Assembly: GCA_964630265.1 (NCBI GenBank) | Contig: CAZVRW010000017.1 | Span: 1-57,775, forward strand | Direction: 5' to 3' | DNA length: 57,775 bases | DNA from: CAZBWP01 sp964630265 | GTDB taxonomy: Bacteria > Pseudomonadota > Alphaproteobacteria > Rhodospirillales > Defluviicoccaceae | Part shown: piece after piece, positions 37,045 to 46,519 of the stretch | Layout: every line of letters begins with the position of its first letter | Position numbering within the stretch: the first letter of the stretch is position 1 | Notes under the pieces: generated by a model | What the model was told of the DNA's origin: nothing | Seen by the model: the letters and a program-made list of their open reading frames with translations, nothing else | Database searches by the model: none | Position numbers and translations under genes: made by a program

Positions 37045-39233
37045 ATGTCGCGCTCGCTGTTCAGTCCCTCCTGGTATCGCGTGGCGCCGCTGAAGCCGCG
37101 GCTGCGCAGCCATACGCAGGTGCATCGGCAGACCTTTCGCGATCAGGTCTGGTACGTGGTGCAGGACCACGTCACCGGACGGTTCCACCGCCTGTCACCC
37201 GCCGCCCATTACGTCGTGACCCTGATGAACGGGCGGCGCACCGTGCAGGAGATCTGGGACCTGGCGGCCGAGCGGTTCGGCGACGAGCTGCCGACTCAGG
37301 ACGAGGTGATTCAACTCTTCGCCCGGCTGCACCGCGCCGACGGTCTGGCCTGCGACGTGCCGCCGGACGTGGTGGAACTCACCGAGCGCGCCGACGACAT
37401 CCGCCAGAAGACCTTTTGGCAGAGCGTCAAGAACCCGATGGCGCTGCGGCTGCCGCTGGTCGATCCGGACCGGTTTCTGTTGGCGACGCTGCCCCTGGTC
37501 CGGCCGCTGTTCGGCTGGTTCGGCGCCGTCGTCTGGCTCGCCGTGGTGCTCGTCGGCGTGATCCAGGCGGCCCTGCACTGGCCGCAATTGTCGGAGAACG
37601 TCGTCGATCGTGTCCTGACGGTCGAGAACATCGCGCTGCTGTTTCTCGCCTACCCGCTGATCAAGGCGGTGCACGAGTTGGGCCACGCCTATGCCACCCG
37701 CCTCCGGGGCGGCGAGGTGCACGACATCGGCATCATGTTCCTGGTGTTCATGCCGGTCGCGGTGCCGTTCNNNNNNNNNNCATGCCGGTCCCCTATGTCG
37801 ATGCGACCGCCGCCTCGGCGCTGCCCGGCAAGTGGCAGCGGGCGCTCGTCGGTGCCGCCGGCATCCTGGTCGAGGTGTTCATCGCCGCCGTGGCAATGAT
37901 CGCCTGGGTCCACCTGGAGCCCGGACTGGCCCGCGCCTTCGCCTTCAACGTCATGCTGATCGCCGGCGTCTCGACGATCCTGTTCAACGGCAACCCGCTG
38001 TTGAAGTTCGACGGCTATTACGTCCTCGCCGATCTGGTGGAAATTCCCAATCTGGCGGCGCGTGCCAACCAGTATCTCCTGTACCTGATCCAGCGCTATC
38101 TGTTCGGTGTGAGCGAGTCGGACTCGCCGGTCACGGCGCCCGGCGAACGGTCCTGGTTCGTCCTCTACGGTCTCTTGTCGCTGGCCTACCGGCTGTTCAT
38201 CGTCGCGGTGATCGTGTTGTTCGTGGCCGGGCAGTTCTTCGTCATCGGCGTGTTGCTGGCGGCCTGGGCGGTGATCCTGATGGTCGTCGTGCCGGCGGGG
38301 AAGGGGCTCTGGTTCCTGTTGACGAGTCCGCGCCTGCACGGCCGACGGGGACGGGCCGCGAGCGTCACCGGCGCGGTGATCGGCGCAGGTCTCGCCGGCT
38401 TGTTCCTGGTGCCGCTGCCCTACGCGACGCTGGCCGAGGGCGTCGTCTGGGTGCCCGAGCAATCGCGGGTGCGCGCCGGCGCCGAGGGCTTCATCGATCG
38501 GGTGCTGGTGCCCCCCGAGACGGTGGTCGCCGCCGGCGATCCGCTGCTCGTCCTCGCCGATCCCTTCCTGCAGGTGCGCGTCGACGTTCTCGCCGCCGCG
38601 GTCGCGGAACTGAAGCTGCGCCACGCCGCCGCCTATGTGACGGATCGGGTGGAAGCCGAACTGATCGGCGAGCGCCTGGACCAGGCGATCGCCGAATTCG
38701 AGCGTGCCCAACAGCGGGCGCAGGAACTCATCGTCGGCAGCCCCGGCCCCGGCGTCTTCCTGGTGCCGGGCGAACGCGATCTGCCGGGCCGGTTCGTCGA
38801 GAAGGGCGCCACCCTGGGCTACGTCGTCGGCGACCGGGATCCGATCGTGCGGGTGGTCGTGCCGCAGGCCGAGATCGACCTGGCGCGGCGGAGCGGGCAG
38901 GCGGTCTCCGTCCGCTTCGCGAGCGATCCGGGACCGGTGCTGCCCGCATCGCTGGAGCGGGAAACCCCGGCGGCGACGGATCGACTGCCGAGCCTCGCCC
39001 TCAGCACCGTCGGCGGCGGGGCGGTGCTGCTGGCCCCGGGGGCGCGGCGCGACGAGACGGCCGAGACGGCGCTCGAGTCGCTGTTCCTGCTGGATTTCCG
39101 GCTGCCGGCCGACGCGCCGAGGGGGAGCATCGGCGAGCGTGTTTACGTCCGCTTCGATCACGGCGACACGGCGCTGGCGCCGCGGCTCTATCGCTGGCTG
39201 CGGCTGCTCTTCCTGTCGCGGTTCGATGTCTGA
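37045..39233 (+). CDS. PqqD-M50 site-2-type protease-HlyD fusion protein (10-N gap inside)
   Basis: About 725 residues. A PqqD-like peptide-binding domain lies at the N-terminus (residues about 25-110, RFHRLSPAAHYVVTLMNGRR). A polytopic M50 (site-2 protease/YydH-like) domain follows, with HELGH at 210-214 and the aspartate-side motif NPLLKFDGYY. A C-terminal HlyD-like part has two biotinyl-lipoyl halves (GFIDRVLVPPETVVAAGDPL and FVEKGATLGYVVGD). Ten N at 37771-37780 shift the frame; the true gap must be 2 modulo 3 for the two halves to join. The 12 bases just before the N do not fit the expected FMPVPYVDA segment. Known relatives sit beside peptide or giant-protein exporters. It starts 3 bases after the GAF-HlyD gene and overlaps the SecA-like gene by 8 bases. 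Confidence 0.85.
37771..37780. other. Assembly gap (10 N) inside the M50 protease gene
   Basis: A 10-N join between two reading frames of the same gene. CATGCCGGTC occurs both 22 bases before the N run and immediately after it, so the true junction may be a misresolved overlap at that sequence. Confidence 0.85.
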
Positions 39234-41244
39234 CGCTGTCGCGATGTCCGACGCCGCCAGCGTCGCCTCGGCCGCGGCAGGGCGGATCGCCGCGCCGGAC
39301 CGACGGCTCTATCCCCTGCGGCCGGAGCGCCGGGAAACCTGGCTCGACGGCCTGTCCGTCGCCCTGGAAGGCGCCGTTGTGCGGCGACCGACGGTCCGCC
39401 GCCTGCGCCGCGTCGTCGACGACGCCCGCGCACCCGGCGTGCGCTATGCGCGACTCGACGATGCCGCGCTGCAGCGCGAAGCCCGGGTGTTGCGCGACCA
39501 GCTGCGCCGACGCGGCCTGGATCGCCGACTGATTCCGCCGGCCTTCGCGCTCATCCGCGAAGCGGCCGGGCGCACCCTCGGCATGCGGCACTTCGACGTT
39601 CAGTTGATGGGCGGCGCGGCGATGCTGCGCGGCATGGTGGCGGAGATGGAGACCGGCGAGGGCAAGACGCTGACCGCGACCCTGACCGCGGCGACCGCGG
39701 CGCTGGCCGGGTGCCCGGTCCACATCGTCACCGTCAACGACTATCTCGCCGATCGCGATGCCCGCGCCATGGCGCCGCTCTTCCACTTCCTCGGGCTGAG
39801 CGTCGGGACCATCGCCGAAGGCATGGCGGCGCCCGATCGCCGCGCCGCCTACGCCTGCGACATTACCTATTGCAGCAACAAGCAGGTGGCGTTCGATCAC
39901 CTGCGCGATCGTCTGGTCCTCGGCGATCGGGCGGGCGACCTGCACCTCAAGGTCGAACGGCTGGCGGGCCAGCGCGGGCGGACGGGACGACTGTTGCTGC
40001 GCGGGCTGCCGTTCGCCATCGTCGACGAGGCCGACAGCGTGCTCGTCGACGAGGCCCGCACGCCGCTGATCCTCTCCGGCACCTCGGACGGACCCGACGA
40101 GGCCGATCTGGCGCGGGATGCCCTGGACGTGGCCGGACGGTTGCAGGAGCGGGTGGCTTTCGCGATCGGCCGGAGCGACCGCCGGATCGCCCTGACCGAG
40201 GACGGCGAGGACGCCCTCGCCGAGTGGGCCCACATCCGCGGAAAACCGTGGAGCAACCGGATCCTGCGCGAGGAGATGGTGCGGCAGGCGCTGGCGGCCA
40301 TCCATCTGTTTCACCGGGGGGAGCACTATCTGGTGCGCGACGACAAGGTGCTGATCGTCGACGAGTACACCGGCCGGATCATGGCCGACCGGTCGTGGAC
40401 CGCTGGCCTGCATCAGCTGATCGAGGTCAAGGAGGACTGCCCGGTGACGCCGCGCAAGCGCCCGCTGGCGCAGATGACCTATCAGCGGTTCTTCCGCCGC
40501 TACGAACGCCTCGCCGGCATGACCGGCACGGCACGGGAGATCGCCGGAGAGTTGTGGTCTGTGTATCGGCTGGCGACGGTGACGATTCCCACCAACCGGC
40601 CGATGCGGCGGCGCTGGTTGCCATCCACCGTGTTGCCGACGCAGGACGCCAAGTGGTGCACCGTCGCCGACCGCGTCGCCGCGCTGACCCGCGCCGGCCG
40701 GCCTGTGCTCGTCGGCACCCGCTCGGTGACGGCCTCCGAGGCGGCAAGTCGTGCGCTGACCGATCGCGGCATCGCGCATCGCATTCTCAGCGCCGCGCAG
40801 GACGCGGCGGAAGCGGAGATCATCGCCGAAGCGGGCGAGCCGGGCCGGGTGACGATCGCGACCAACATGGCCGGGCGCGGTACCGACATCCGCTTGGCCC
40901 CGGGCGTGGCCGACGCCGGCGGGCTGCACGTCATCATCACCGAACGCCACGACGCGGGGCGTATCGACCGTCAGTTGGCCGGCCGTTGCGGGCGGCAGGG
41001 CGATCCCGGCACGGTCGAGGTGATCCTGGCACTCGACGATTCGTTGGTGGCGGCGCTGAAGGACTCCGTGGTCGGCCGCGTGACCCGGGCGACGCTGCCG
41101 CGCCTTGGGGGCGCTGGCCAGCGCGCCCTGTTCGATCGGGCGCAACGCTTCGCCGAACGAAGGCACGCGCGCACCCGCCGCCTGCTGCTCAAGCTCGATC
41201 GCAAGCTCGGCGCGCTGCTGGCGTTCGCGGGCGCGCCGGAATGA
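39226..41244 (+). CDS. SecA-like accessory preprotein translocase ATPase, shortened
   Basis: A 672-residue SecA paralogue; housekeeping SecA is about 900. It keeps the DEAD motor: METGEGKTL (Walker A, about residue 142), VDEADSVLVDEARTPLILSG (about 266), a preprotein cross-linking region, MTYQRFFRRYERLAGMTGTA, TNMAGRGTDIRLAPG (about 546) and the arginine-finger segment GRCGRQGDPG (about 589). After this only some 80 residues remain, so most of the helical wing/scaffold region and the C-terminal zinc-binding SecB-interaction tail are missing. A 90-residue N-terminal extension is present. The ATG overlaps the M50 gene by 8 bases and the stop overlaps the next gene (ATGA). Being embedded in this operon implies a dedicated export motor, by inference for the giant LEPR-XLL protein. 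Confidence 0.88.
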   Translation: MSDAVAMSDAASVASAAAGRIAAPDRRLYPLRPERRETWLDGLSVALEGAVVRRPTVRRLRRVVDDARAPGVRYARLDDAALQREARVLRDQLRRRGLDRRLIPPAFALIREAAGRTLGMRHFDVQLMGGAAMLRGMVAEMETGEGKTLTATLTAATAALAGCPVHIVTVNDYLADRDARAMAPLFHFLGLSVGTIAEGMAAPDRRAAYACDITYCSNKQVAFDHLRDRLVLGDRAGDLHLKVERLAGQRGRTGRLLLRGLPFAIVDEADSVLVDEARTPLILSGTSDGPDEADLARDALDVAGRLQERVAFAIGRSDRRIALTEDGEDALAEWAHIRGKPWSNRILREEMVRQALAAIHLFHRGEHYLVRDDKVLIVDEYTGRIMADRSWTAGLHQLIEVKEDCPVTPRKRPLAQMTYQRFFRRYERLAGMTGTAREIAGELWSVYRLATVTIPTNRPMRRRWLPSTVLPTQDAKWCTVADRVAALTRAGRPVLVGTRSVTASEAASRALTDRGIAHRILSAAQDAAEAEIIAEAGEPGRVTIATNMAGRGTDIRLAPGVADAGGLHVIITERHDAGRIDRQLAGRCGRQGDPGTVEVILALDDSLVAALKDSVVGRVTRATLPRLGGAGQRALFDRAQRFAERRHARTRRLLLKLDRKLGALLAFAGAPE

Positions 41245-42161
41245 GGACAATCCGCAGCACGTTGCCATATCATGACGGCGGCCACATGCGCGTCCCTCAG
41301 GAAAAGGCTTCGATCCGACCGATGACGCGGTATCTCTCTCTCGGCGGTATCACCGCTGCGATGCTGCTGCTCGGCGCCGGGACGGCGGCGGCACAGGCGG
41401 CCGGCGGCGCTCTGCAAGACCTGGACTGCCTGATCGAGCCGCGGATGGTCGTCAAGGTGGGCAGCCCCGTCGACGGCATCGTCGGCGCGGTCACCGTCGA
41501 CCGTGGCGACGTGGTCGCCAGCGGTCAAGTGGTGGCGCGGCTGGAGTCGCGGGTCGAGGAAGCGACGCTGGCGCTCGCCGAGGCCCGCGCCGGTAACACC
41601 GTCCGGGTGCAGTCGACGAGCGAGCGCGCCGCCTATGAACAGCGCCGGCTGGCCCGGGCGCGGCAGCTGTCGGCGAAGAACGTCCTCGCCCAGTCGGCGC
41701 TGGACGAGGCGGACACCGAGGCGAAGCTCGCCGAACTGGTGGTTTCCCAGGCGGCGTTCGAGCAGGAGATCGACAAGCTGGAACTGGCGCGCGCCCGGGA
41801 GGTCGTGGCGCTGCGTTCGATCCGCAGCCCGGTCGACGGCGTCGTCGTCGACCGTCAGCTGTCGCCCGGCGAGTACGCGCACGAACAGGCGCACATCGTC
41901 ACCATCGCGCAGATGCACCCGCTGAACGTCGAGGTGTTCGTGCCGATCGGCATGTTCGGGCGCATCCACCCCGGCATGCCGGCGGAGGTGCGGCCGCAGG
42001 AACCGGTGGGCGGCGTCCATGCGGCGGCGGTGGATGTGGTCGACACCGTCTTCGACGCGGCCAGCGGCACGTTTGGTGTCCGCCTGCGGCTGGACAACCC
42101 GGATCACCGGTTGCCCGCGGGGTTGCGTTGCACGGTGCGCTTCGCCGCCGGCCAGGGCTGA
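41241..42161 (+). CDS. HlyD/RND-type periplasmic adaptor protein
   Basis: A secreted adaptor subunit with two biotinyl-lipoyl halves (VKVGSPVDGIVGAVTVDRGD and IRSPVDGVVVDRQLSPGEY), a coiled-coil hairpin between them (ARAREV, RRLARARQLSAKNV) and a C-terminal beta-barrel region (VFVPIGMFGRIHPGMPAEV). The ATG at 41241 overlaps the SecA-like stop as ATGA, indicating coupling. However, the signal peptide proper begins at the in-frame ATG at 41322 (MTRYLSLGGITAAMLLLGAG, cleavage near AAAQA), so the mature start may be there. It is the last gene of the giant-protein operon and would provide a third adaptor reaching through the periplasm. No matching outer-membrane channel gene is in the window. Confidence 0.83.
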   Translation: MRTIRSTLPYHDGGHMRVPQEKASIRPMTRYLSLGGITAAMLLLGAGTAAAQAAGGALQDLDCLIEPRMVVKVGSPVDGIVGAVTVDRGDVVASGQVVARLESRVEEATLALAEARAGNTVRVQSTSERAAYEQRRLARARQLSAKNVLAQSALDEADTEAKLAELVVSQAAFEQEIDKLELARAREVVALRSIRSPVDGVVVDRQLSPGEYAHEQAHIVTIAQMHPLNVEVFVPIGMFGRIHPGMPAEVRPQEPVGGVHAAAVDVVDTVFDAASGTFGVRLRLDNPDHRLPAGLRCTVRFAAGQG

Positions 42162-42293
42162 TCCGCCGGTGCGGCGCGGCGGCGGCGGAGACGTGTCGCG
42201 GCGGCGGCGCCGAAGCGGCAGCGGGTGGGTGCCTTTGGGCTCGCATCCCGACGGCACACACCCCATACTCCGGGGTATGTCGAAGGTGGCGCC

Positions 42294-42488
42294 ATGACCA
42301 AGGTCCGAAGCGAGCGGGCGGTGACGCCTCGTCGCAGCGCCGACCGTCGCGCTCCTGCGCTGGCGCGTCAGATGCTGGCGCTGCTGATCGTCGGCTGCGT
42401 CGCCGGCGGCATCGTCGGCTGCGGCAAGAAGGGCAGTCCGGAGCACCCGCCCGGCTCCACCTTCCCGCGCACGTATCCGGCATGGTGA
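42294..42488 (+). CDS. lptM: LptM/YifL-like small lipoprotein
   Basis: A 64-residue lipoprotein: a basic N-region, a hydrophobic stretch MLALLIVGCVAGGIVG and the lipidated Cys43 followed by GKKGSPEHPPGSTFPRTYP. This Cys-Gly-x-Lys-Gly-x-x-x-x-Pro-Pro pattern is that of LptM/YifL, which helps disulfide maturation of the LPS transporter LptD. The position immediately upstream of lysA, on the same strand, is the standard one in proteobacteria. The gene is too short and Pro-rich for a definite functional assignment, and I rely on pattern plus context. The ATG giving MTKVRSER is used; the reading frame is open further upstream without family-like sequence. Confidence 0.75.
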   Translation: MTKVRSERAVTPRRSADRRAPALARQMLALLIVGCVAGGIVGCGKKGSPEHPPGSTFPRTYPAW

Positions 42489-42513
42489 GCCGGGGGGCAC
42501 GACGGGGCTGAGC

Positions 42514-43851
42514 GTGGATAACTTCCACTACCGGGACGGCCACCTGCATGTCGAGGACGTGCCGCTGGCCGATATCGCCGCCGCCGTTGGCACGCCGTGC
42601 TACGTCTATGCGACGGCGACGCTGGAGCGCCACGCGCGGGTATTCCTCGACGCGGTGGCCGGGCTGGACGCGCTCGTCTGCTATGCCGTGAAGGCCAATT
42701 CCAACGTCGCTGTGATCGAGACTCTCGGCCGGCTCGGGCTCGGCGCCGATGTCGTTTCGGGCGGTGAGCTGCAGGCCGCGCTGGCCGCGGGCATCGCCGG
42801 CGATCGCATCGTCTTTTCCGGTGTCGGCAAGCGGCGCGACGAAATCGCCATGGCGCTCGCCGCCGGCGTCCTGCAGATCAACGTGGAATCCGAGCCGGAA
42901 CTGGATCTGATCGCTGCGGTCGCCGCCGAGATGGGCCTCGTCGCGCCGGTGGCGATCCGTGTCAATCCCGACGTCGATGCCGGCACCCACGAGAAGATCA
43001 CCACCGGCCGCAGCGAGAACAAGTTCGGCATCGAATGGACGCAGGCGCACGCCACCGTCGCTCGCGCGCGGAGCCTCGGCAACGTGCGCTTCGTCGGCAT
43101 CGCCGCACACATCGGCTCGCAGTTGGCCGATCTCGCGCCCTTCCGCAACGCCTTCCTTCGCCTGCACCATCTGGTGACGCTGCTGCGCGCAGACGGTCAC
43201 CCGGTGGAGAGGCTCGACCTGGGCGGCGGCCTCGGCATCCCGCATGGCGACGAGGCGGCGCCGATCCCGCTGCCCGCCGACTACGCCGCCGTGGTGCGGG
43301 ACTGCGTTGCCGATCTCGGCTGCCGTCTGATCTTCGAGCCGGGGCGGATGCTGGTCGGCAACGCCGGTGTGCTGCTGACGTGCGTGCTGTTTGTCAAGGA
43401 AGGGGCGACGCGCACCTTCGCCATCGTCGACGCGGCGATGAATGATCTGGCACGGCCGAGCCTCTACGGCGCCTATCATGCCGTCGTGCCGGTGGCCGAG
43501 CCGCGCCCCGGCGCCGAACTGCGGCCGATGGACGTGGTCGGTCCGGTCTGTGAGTCGGGGGATCTGTTCGGGCGCGAGCGACCGCTGCCGCCGCTCGCCG
43601 CCGGCGACCTTCTGGTGCTGCGCACCGCCGGCGCCTACGGCGCGGTGATGGCGTCCAGCTACAACCTTCGGCCGCTGGTGCCGGAGGTGTTGGTGCGCGG
43701 CGCCGACTTCGCCGTGGTCCGCGACCGGCTGGAGGTCGATGCGCTGCTCGCCCTCCAGCGCCGGCCGACCTGGCTGGCTGAGGAGCGGGAGGCCGGGCCG
43801 GAACTCGGGGCGGAGCCGGTCGTCGCCATGCTCGGCGGGGGCGCCGCGTGA
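42514..43851 (+). CDS. lysA: Diaminopimelate decarboxylase
   Basis: LysA catalyses the last step of lysine synthesis, decarboxylating meso-diaminopimelate with PLP. The 445-residue protein shows the PLP-lysine motif VCYAVKANSN, VSGGELQAALAAG, HIGSQ, LDLGGGLGIPHGDE, EPGRMLVGNAG and the active-site Cys in GPVCESGDLFG, all at the expected spacing. Translation starts at GTG (42514, giving (M)DNFHYRDGHLHVEDV), which matches the usual family start. Its stop overlaps the start of the TIGR02302 gene (GTGA). The trio LptM-like lipoprotein, lysA and TIGR02302 is typical for alphaproteobacteria. Confidence 0.97.
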   Translation: MDNFHYRDGHLHVEDVPLADIAAAVGTPCYVYATATLERHARVFLDAVAGLDALVCYAVKANSNVAVIETLGRLGLGADVVSGGELQAALAAGIAGDRIVFSGVGKRRDEIAMALAAGVLQINVESEPELDLIAAVAAEMGLVAPVAIRVNPDVDAGTHEKITTGRSENKFGIEWTQAHATVARARSLGNVRFVGIAAHIGSQLADLAPFRNAFLRLHHLVTLLRADGHPVERLDLGGGLGIPHGDEAAPIPLPADYAAVVRDCVADLGCRLIFEPGRMLVGNAGVLLTCVLFVKEGATRTFAIVDAAMNDLARPSLYGAYHAVVPVAEPRPGAELRPMDVVGPVCESGDLFGRERPLPPLAAGDLLVLRTAGAYGAVMASSYNLRPLVPEVLVRGADFAVVRDRLEVDALLALQRRPTWLAEEREAGPELGAEPVVAMLGGGAA

Positions 43852-46487
43852 GCCGGCCGCTGCGCCTTCGCTACCGGCTGCTGCTGGTGCTGGCGTGGCT
43901 GACGCTGCTTTGGGAGGCCGTGGCGCCGCGCCTGCTGCCGGTCTTCGGCGTGATCGCGGCGTTCGTCGTCGTCGCGCTATTGGACGTCCTGCCGGCCCTG
44001 CCGGGCTGGCTGCATGCCCTGGCGCTGCTCGCGGTCCTCGTGGGGCTGGGCATCGCCGCCCGCCGGGGGTGGCGGGGCTGGCGGCCGATCACCCGCGACG
44101 CCGCCCGTCACCGTCTGGAGCGGGACAGCGGACTGGAGCACCGCCCGCTCACCGCGTTGGAGGATGCGCTCGCCACCGGCGGCGAGGATGCCGGCAGCCG
44201 CGATCTGTGGCGGGCGCATATGGCCCGGATGGCGGCTGCGGTCGGGCGCCTCCGCCTGCGCGGTCCGGCAGCGAACATGGCCGGCACCGATCCCTACGGC
44301 CTCCGCGTGGTGCTGGTCATGTTGCTGGTGATTGCCATCGCCGGCGGCGATGACGCCGGGCAGCGCCTTGCTCGCGCCCTCGCGCCTGACTTCGCCGGCG
44401 AGCCGCCGCGACCGGTCACCGCCGATCTCTGGATCACTCCTCCCGCCTACACGCGCGCCGCGCCGGTGTTCTTGCAGTCCGGCGACGCGGCCGCTCACGA
44501 CACCGCCGCGCCCGCACCGCTGCGCGTGCCGCAGGGCAGCACGGTGCTGGCCCAGGTCAAGGGCGGGCGGAGCACGCCAACCCTCGACCTCGGCGTCACC
44601 GCCGTCGCCTTCGAGGTGCTCGGCGCGGACGTCCGCGCCGTCGAAGCCCATGGCGCGGACGGCCGCGCCGTCGAGGCCCATGGCGCGAACACCCCGACGG
44701 CGTCGTTCCGCGCGGAGGCCGTGATCGACGCGGCGACGCGCCTCGCCGTCATCGTCGATCGCCGGACGATCGCCGCGTGGCCGGTCGAGATCGTGGGCGA
44801 CGCGCCGCCGACCATCGACTTCGCCGACAAGCCGGCGGCCGATGCCTCGGCCTACCTGGCCATCCAGTACGCCGCCGAGGACGACTACGGCCTGGTGGAC
44901 GTCACCGCGGTGGTGCGGCGTCTCGACGGCGGGCGAACGTTGGCGGGGGACACCGAGATCCGGCTGCCGTTGACGCTTCCCGATCTCGGCGGCGGGCCGG
45001 TCCGGGGCGGCGGTGCCCACGACCTGGCGGCGCATGTCTGGGCCGGTCAGGCGGTGCGGATTCTCCTGGAAGCGGAGGACGGCATCGGCCAGATCGGCCG
45101 CAGCGAGGCGGTGACGGTGGTGCTGCCCGAGCGCACGTTCTCCCATCCGGTCGCCATCGCCGTGATCGAGCAGCGGCAGCGGTTGCGCGCCGACGTCGAC
45201 CACGTGCGGCTTTCGGTCTCTCGGGGCCTCGCCGAGATCGCGGCGCAGCCCGAAGATTTCGCCAACGACGTCGTGGTGTCCCTCGGCCTGGCGGTGGCCG
45301 GCCAGCGGCTGATCCGCGAGCGCTCGGCGGACGCGATTCCGTCGGTGCGCGCGTTGTTGTGGGATGTGGCGCTGCGCATCGAGCAGGGCACCGTGCCGGT
45401 GGCGGAACAGATGCTGCGCGAGGCACAGCAGCGGCTCGCCGAAGCGCTGCGCGACGACCGGAGCGCAGCCGATGTCGACCAGCTGATCCGCGACCTGCAG
45501 CAAGCGCTGCAAGAGTATCTGCGCGCCGTCGCCGCCGAATTGGCGCGCCGCGGCGAGGCGCTGGCGGATCTGCCCGCCGACGCGCAGCGCGTCCGCCCGC
45601 AGGACATCATGGATCTGGTGGAAACCGCGCGCCAGTTGGCGAAGGCCGGCGCCCGTGAGTCGGCGCGGCAGATGCTGAACGAACTGCAGCGGATGATCGA
45701 TGCCATGCGCAACGGCCTGGAAGCCTCCGCCGGCAGCCGCGAGATGCTGGAAGCCAACCAACTCATGAACGACCTGCGCGCCCTCGCCGACCGCCAGCAG
45801 GACCTGCTCGACGAGACTTTCCGCCGGCTGCAGGCGATGCGGGCGGAGGCGGCGCGGCGCGGTGGCGGTTGGACGCCGTCGTCGCCGTTCCGGGTGGCTC
45901 CCGATTTGGATGCAGCACCGGGCGCCGATGCCGATGCCGATGCCGGCGAAGAGTCTGGCGCCGACGCCGGAACCGAACCGGGGGACGGCGGGGCGGACGG
46001 CGGGGCGGACGATCGTGCGGAGCAGGATGCCATGCGGCAGGCCCTGGGCGAACTGATGCTGCGCTTCAACGATCTCCTCGGGGGCATCCCGGCGCCGCTC
46101 GGCAGTGCCGAACGCGCAATGAAGCGCGCCGGCGACGCGCTGGAGGCGGGGCGTCTGGGCGACGCCGTGCCGCAACAGACGGAAGCCGTGCGGCAGTTGC
46201 AGCAGGCCGGCGAGCAGGCGGGGCAAATGCTCGCCGAGCAGCTCGGCGGCATGGTCGGGCTGTTCGGCGGCGGCGCCGGCCAGCCGGCGGAGTCGGGATC
46301 CGATCCGTTCGGCCGCCCCGGCGAACGCGGCGAGCGCGGGTTCGGCATGGATGCCGTGGAGATCCCCGACCGGATGCGGCTGCGTCGCGTCGAGGAGATC
46401 CTGCAGGAGTTGCGCCGACGCGCCGGCGAGTACGAGCGCCCGCAAGCGGAACGCGACTACATCGACCGGCTGCTGCGGCGCTTCTGA
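43848..46487 (+). CDS. TIGR02302 / DUF4175 family membrane protein
   Basis: An 879-residue protein of unknown function in a family largely confined to alphaproteobacteria. Two transmembrane helices lie near the N-terminus and a third near residue 145 (VVLVMLLVIAIAGG). A large extracytoplasmic domain follows, with a long Gln/Glu/Arg-rich helical region (IRDLQQALQEYLRAVAAELARRGEALADLP) and a terminal RLRRVEEILQELRRRAGEYERPQAERDYIDRLLRRF helix pattern. Low-complexity Asp/Ala/Gly and VEAHGAD-type internal duplications occur near residues 255-285 and 695-725. It starts at GTG overlapping the lysA stop, so it is co-translated with lysA. Confidence 0.88.
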   Translation: MSRPLRLRYRLLLVLAWLTLLWEAVAPRLLPVFGVIAAFVVVALLDVLPALPGWLHALALLAVLVGLGIAARRGWRGWRPITRDAARHRLERDSGLEHRPLTALEDALATGGEDAGSRDLWRAHMARMAAAVGRLRLRGPAANMAGTDPYGLRVVLVMLLVIAIAGGDDAGQRLARALAPDFAGEPPRPVTADLWITPPAYTRAAPVFLQSGDAAAHDTAAPAPLRVPQGSTVLAQVKGGRSTPTLDLGVTAVAFEVLGADVRAVEAHGADGRAVEAHGANTPTASFRAEAVIDAATRLAVIVDRRTIAAWPVEIVGDAPPTIDFADKPAADASAYLAIQYAAEDDYGLVDVTAVVRRLDGGRTLAGDTEIRLPLTLPDLGGGPVRGGGAHDLAAHVWAGQAVRILLEAEDGIGQIGRSEAVTVVLPERTFSHPVAIAVIEQRQRLRADVDHVRLSVSRGLAEIAAQPEDFANDVVVSLGLAVAGQRLIRERSADAIPSVRALLWDVALRIEQGTVPVAEQMLREAQQRLAEALRDDRSAADVDQLIRDLQQALQEYLRAVAAELARRGEALADLPADAQRVRPQDIMDLVETARQLAKAGARESARQMLNELQRMIDAMRNGLEASAGSREMLEANQLMNDLRALADRQQDLLDETFRRLQAMRAEAARRGGGWTPSSPFRVAPDLDAAPGADADADAGEESGADAGTEPGDGGADGGADDRAEQDAMRQALGELMLRFNDLLGGIPAPLGSAERAMKRAGDALEAGRLGDAVPQQTEAVRQLQQAGEQAGQMLAEQLGGMVGLFGGGAGQPAESGSDPFGRPGERGERGFGMDAVEIPDRMRLRRVEEILQELRRRAGEYERPQAERDYIDRLLRRF

Positions 46488-46519
46488 GGCCGTCATGCGC
46501 CCGGCGCGCCGCGCGGACG

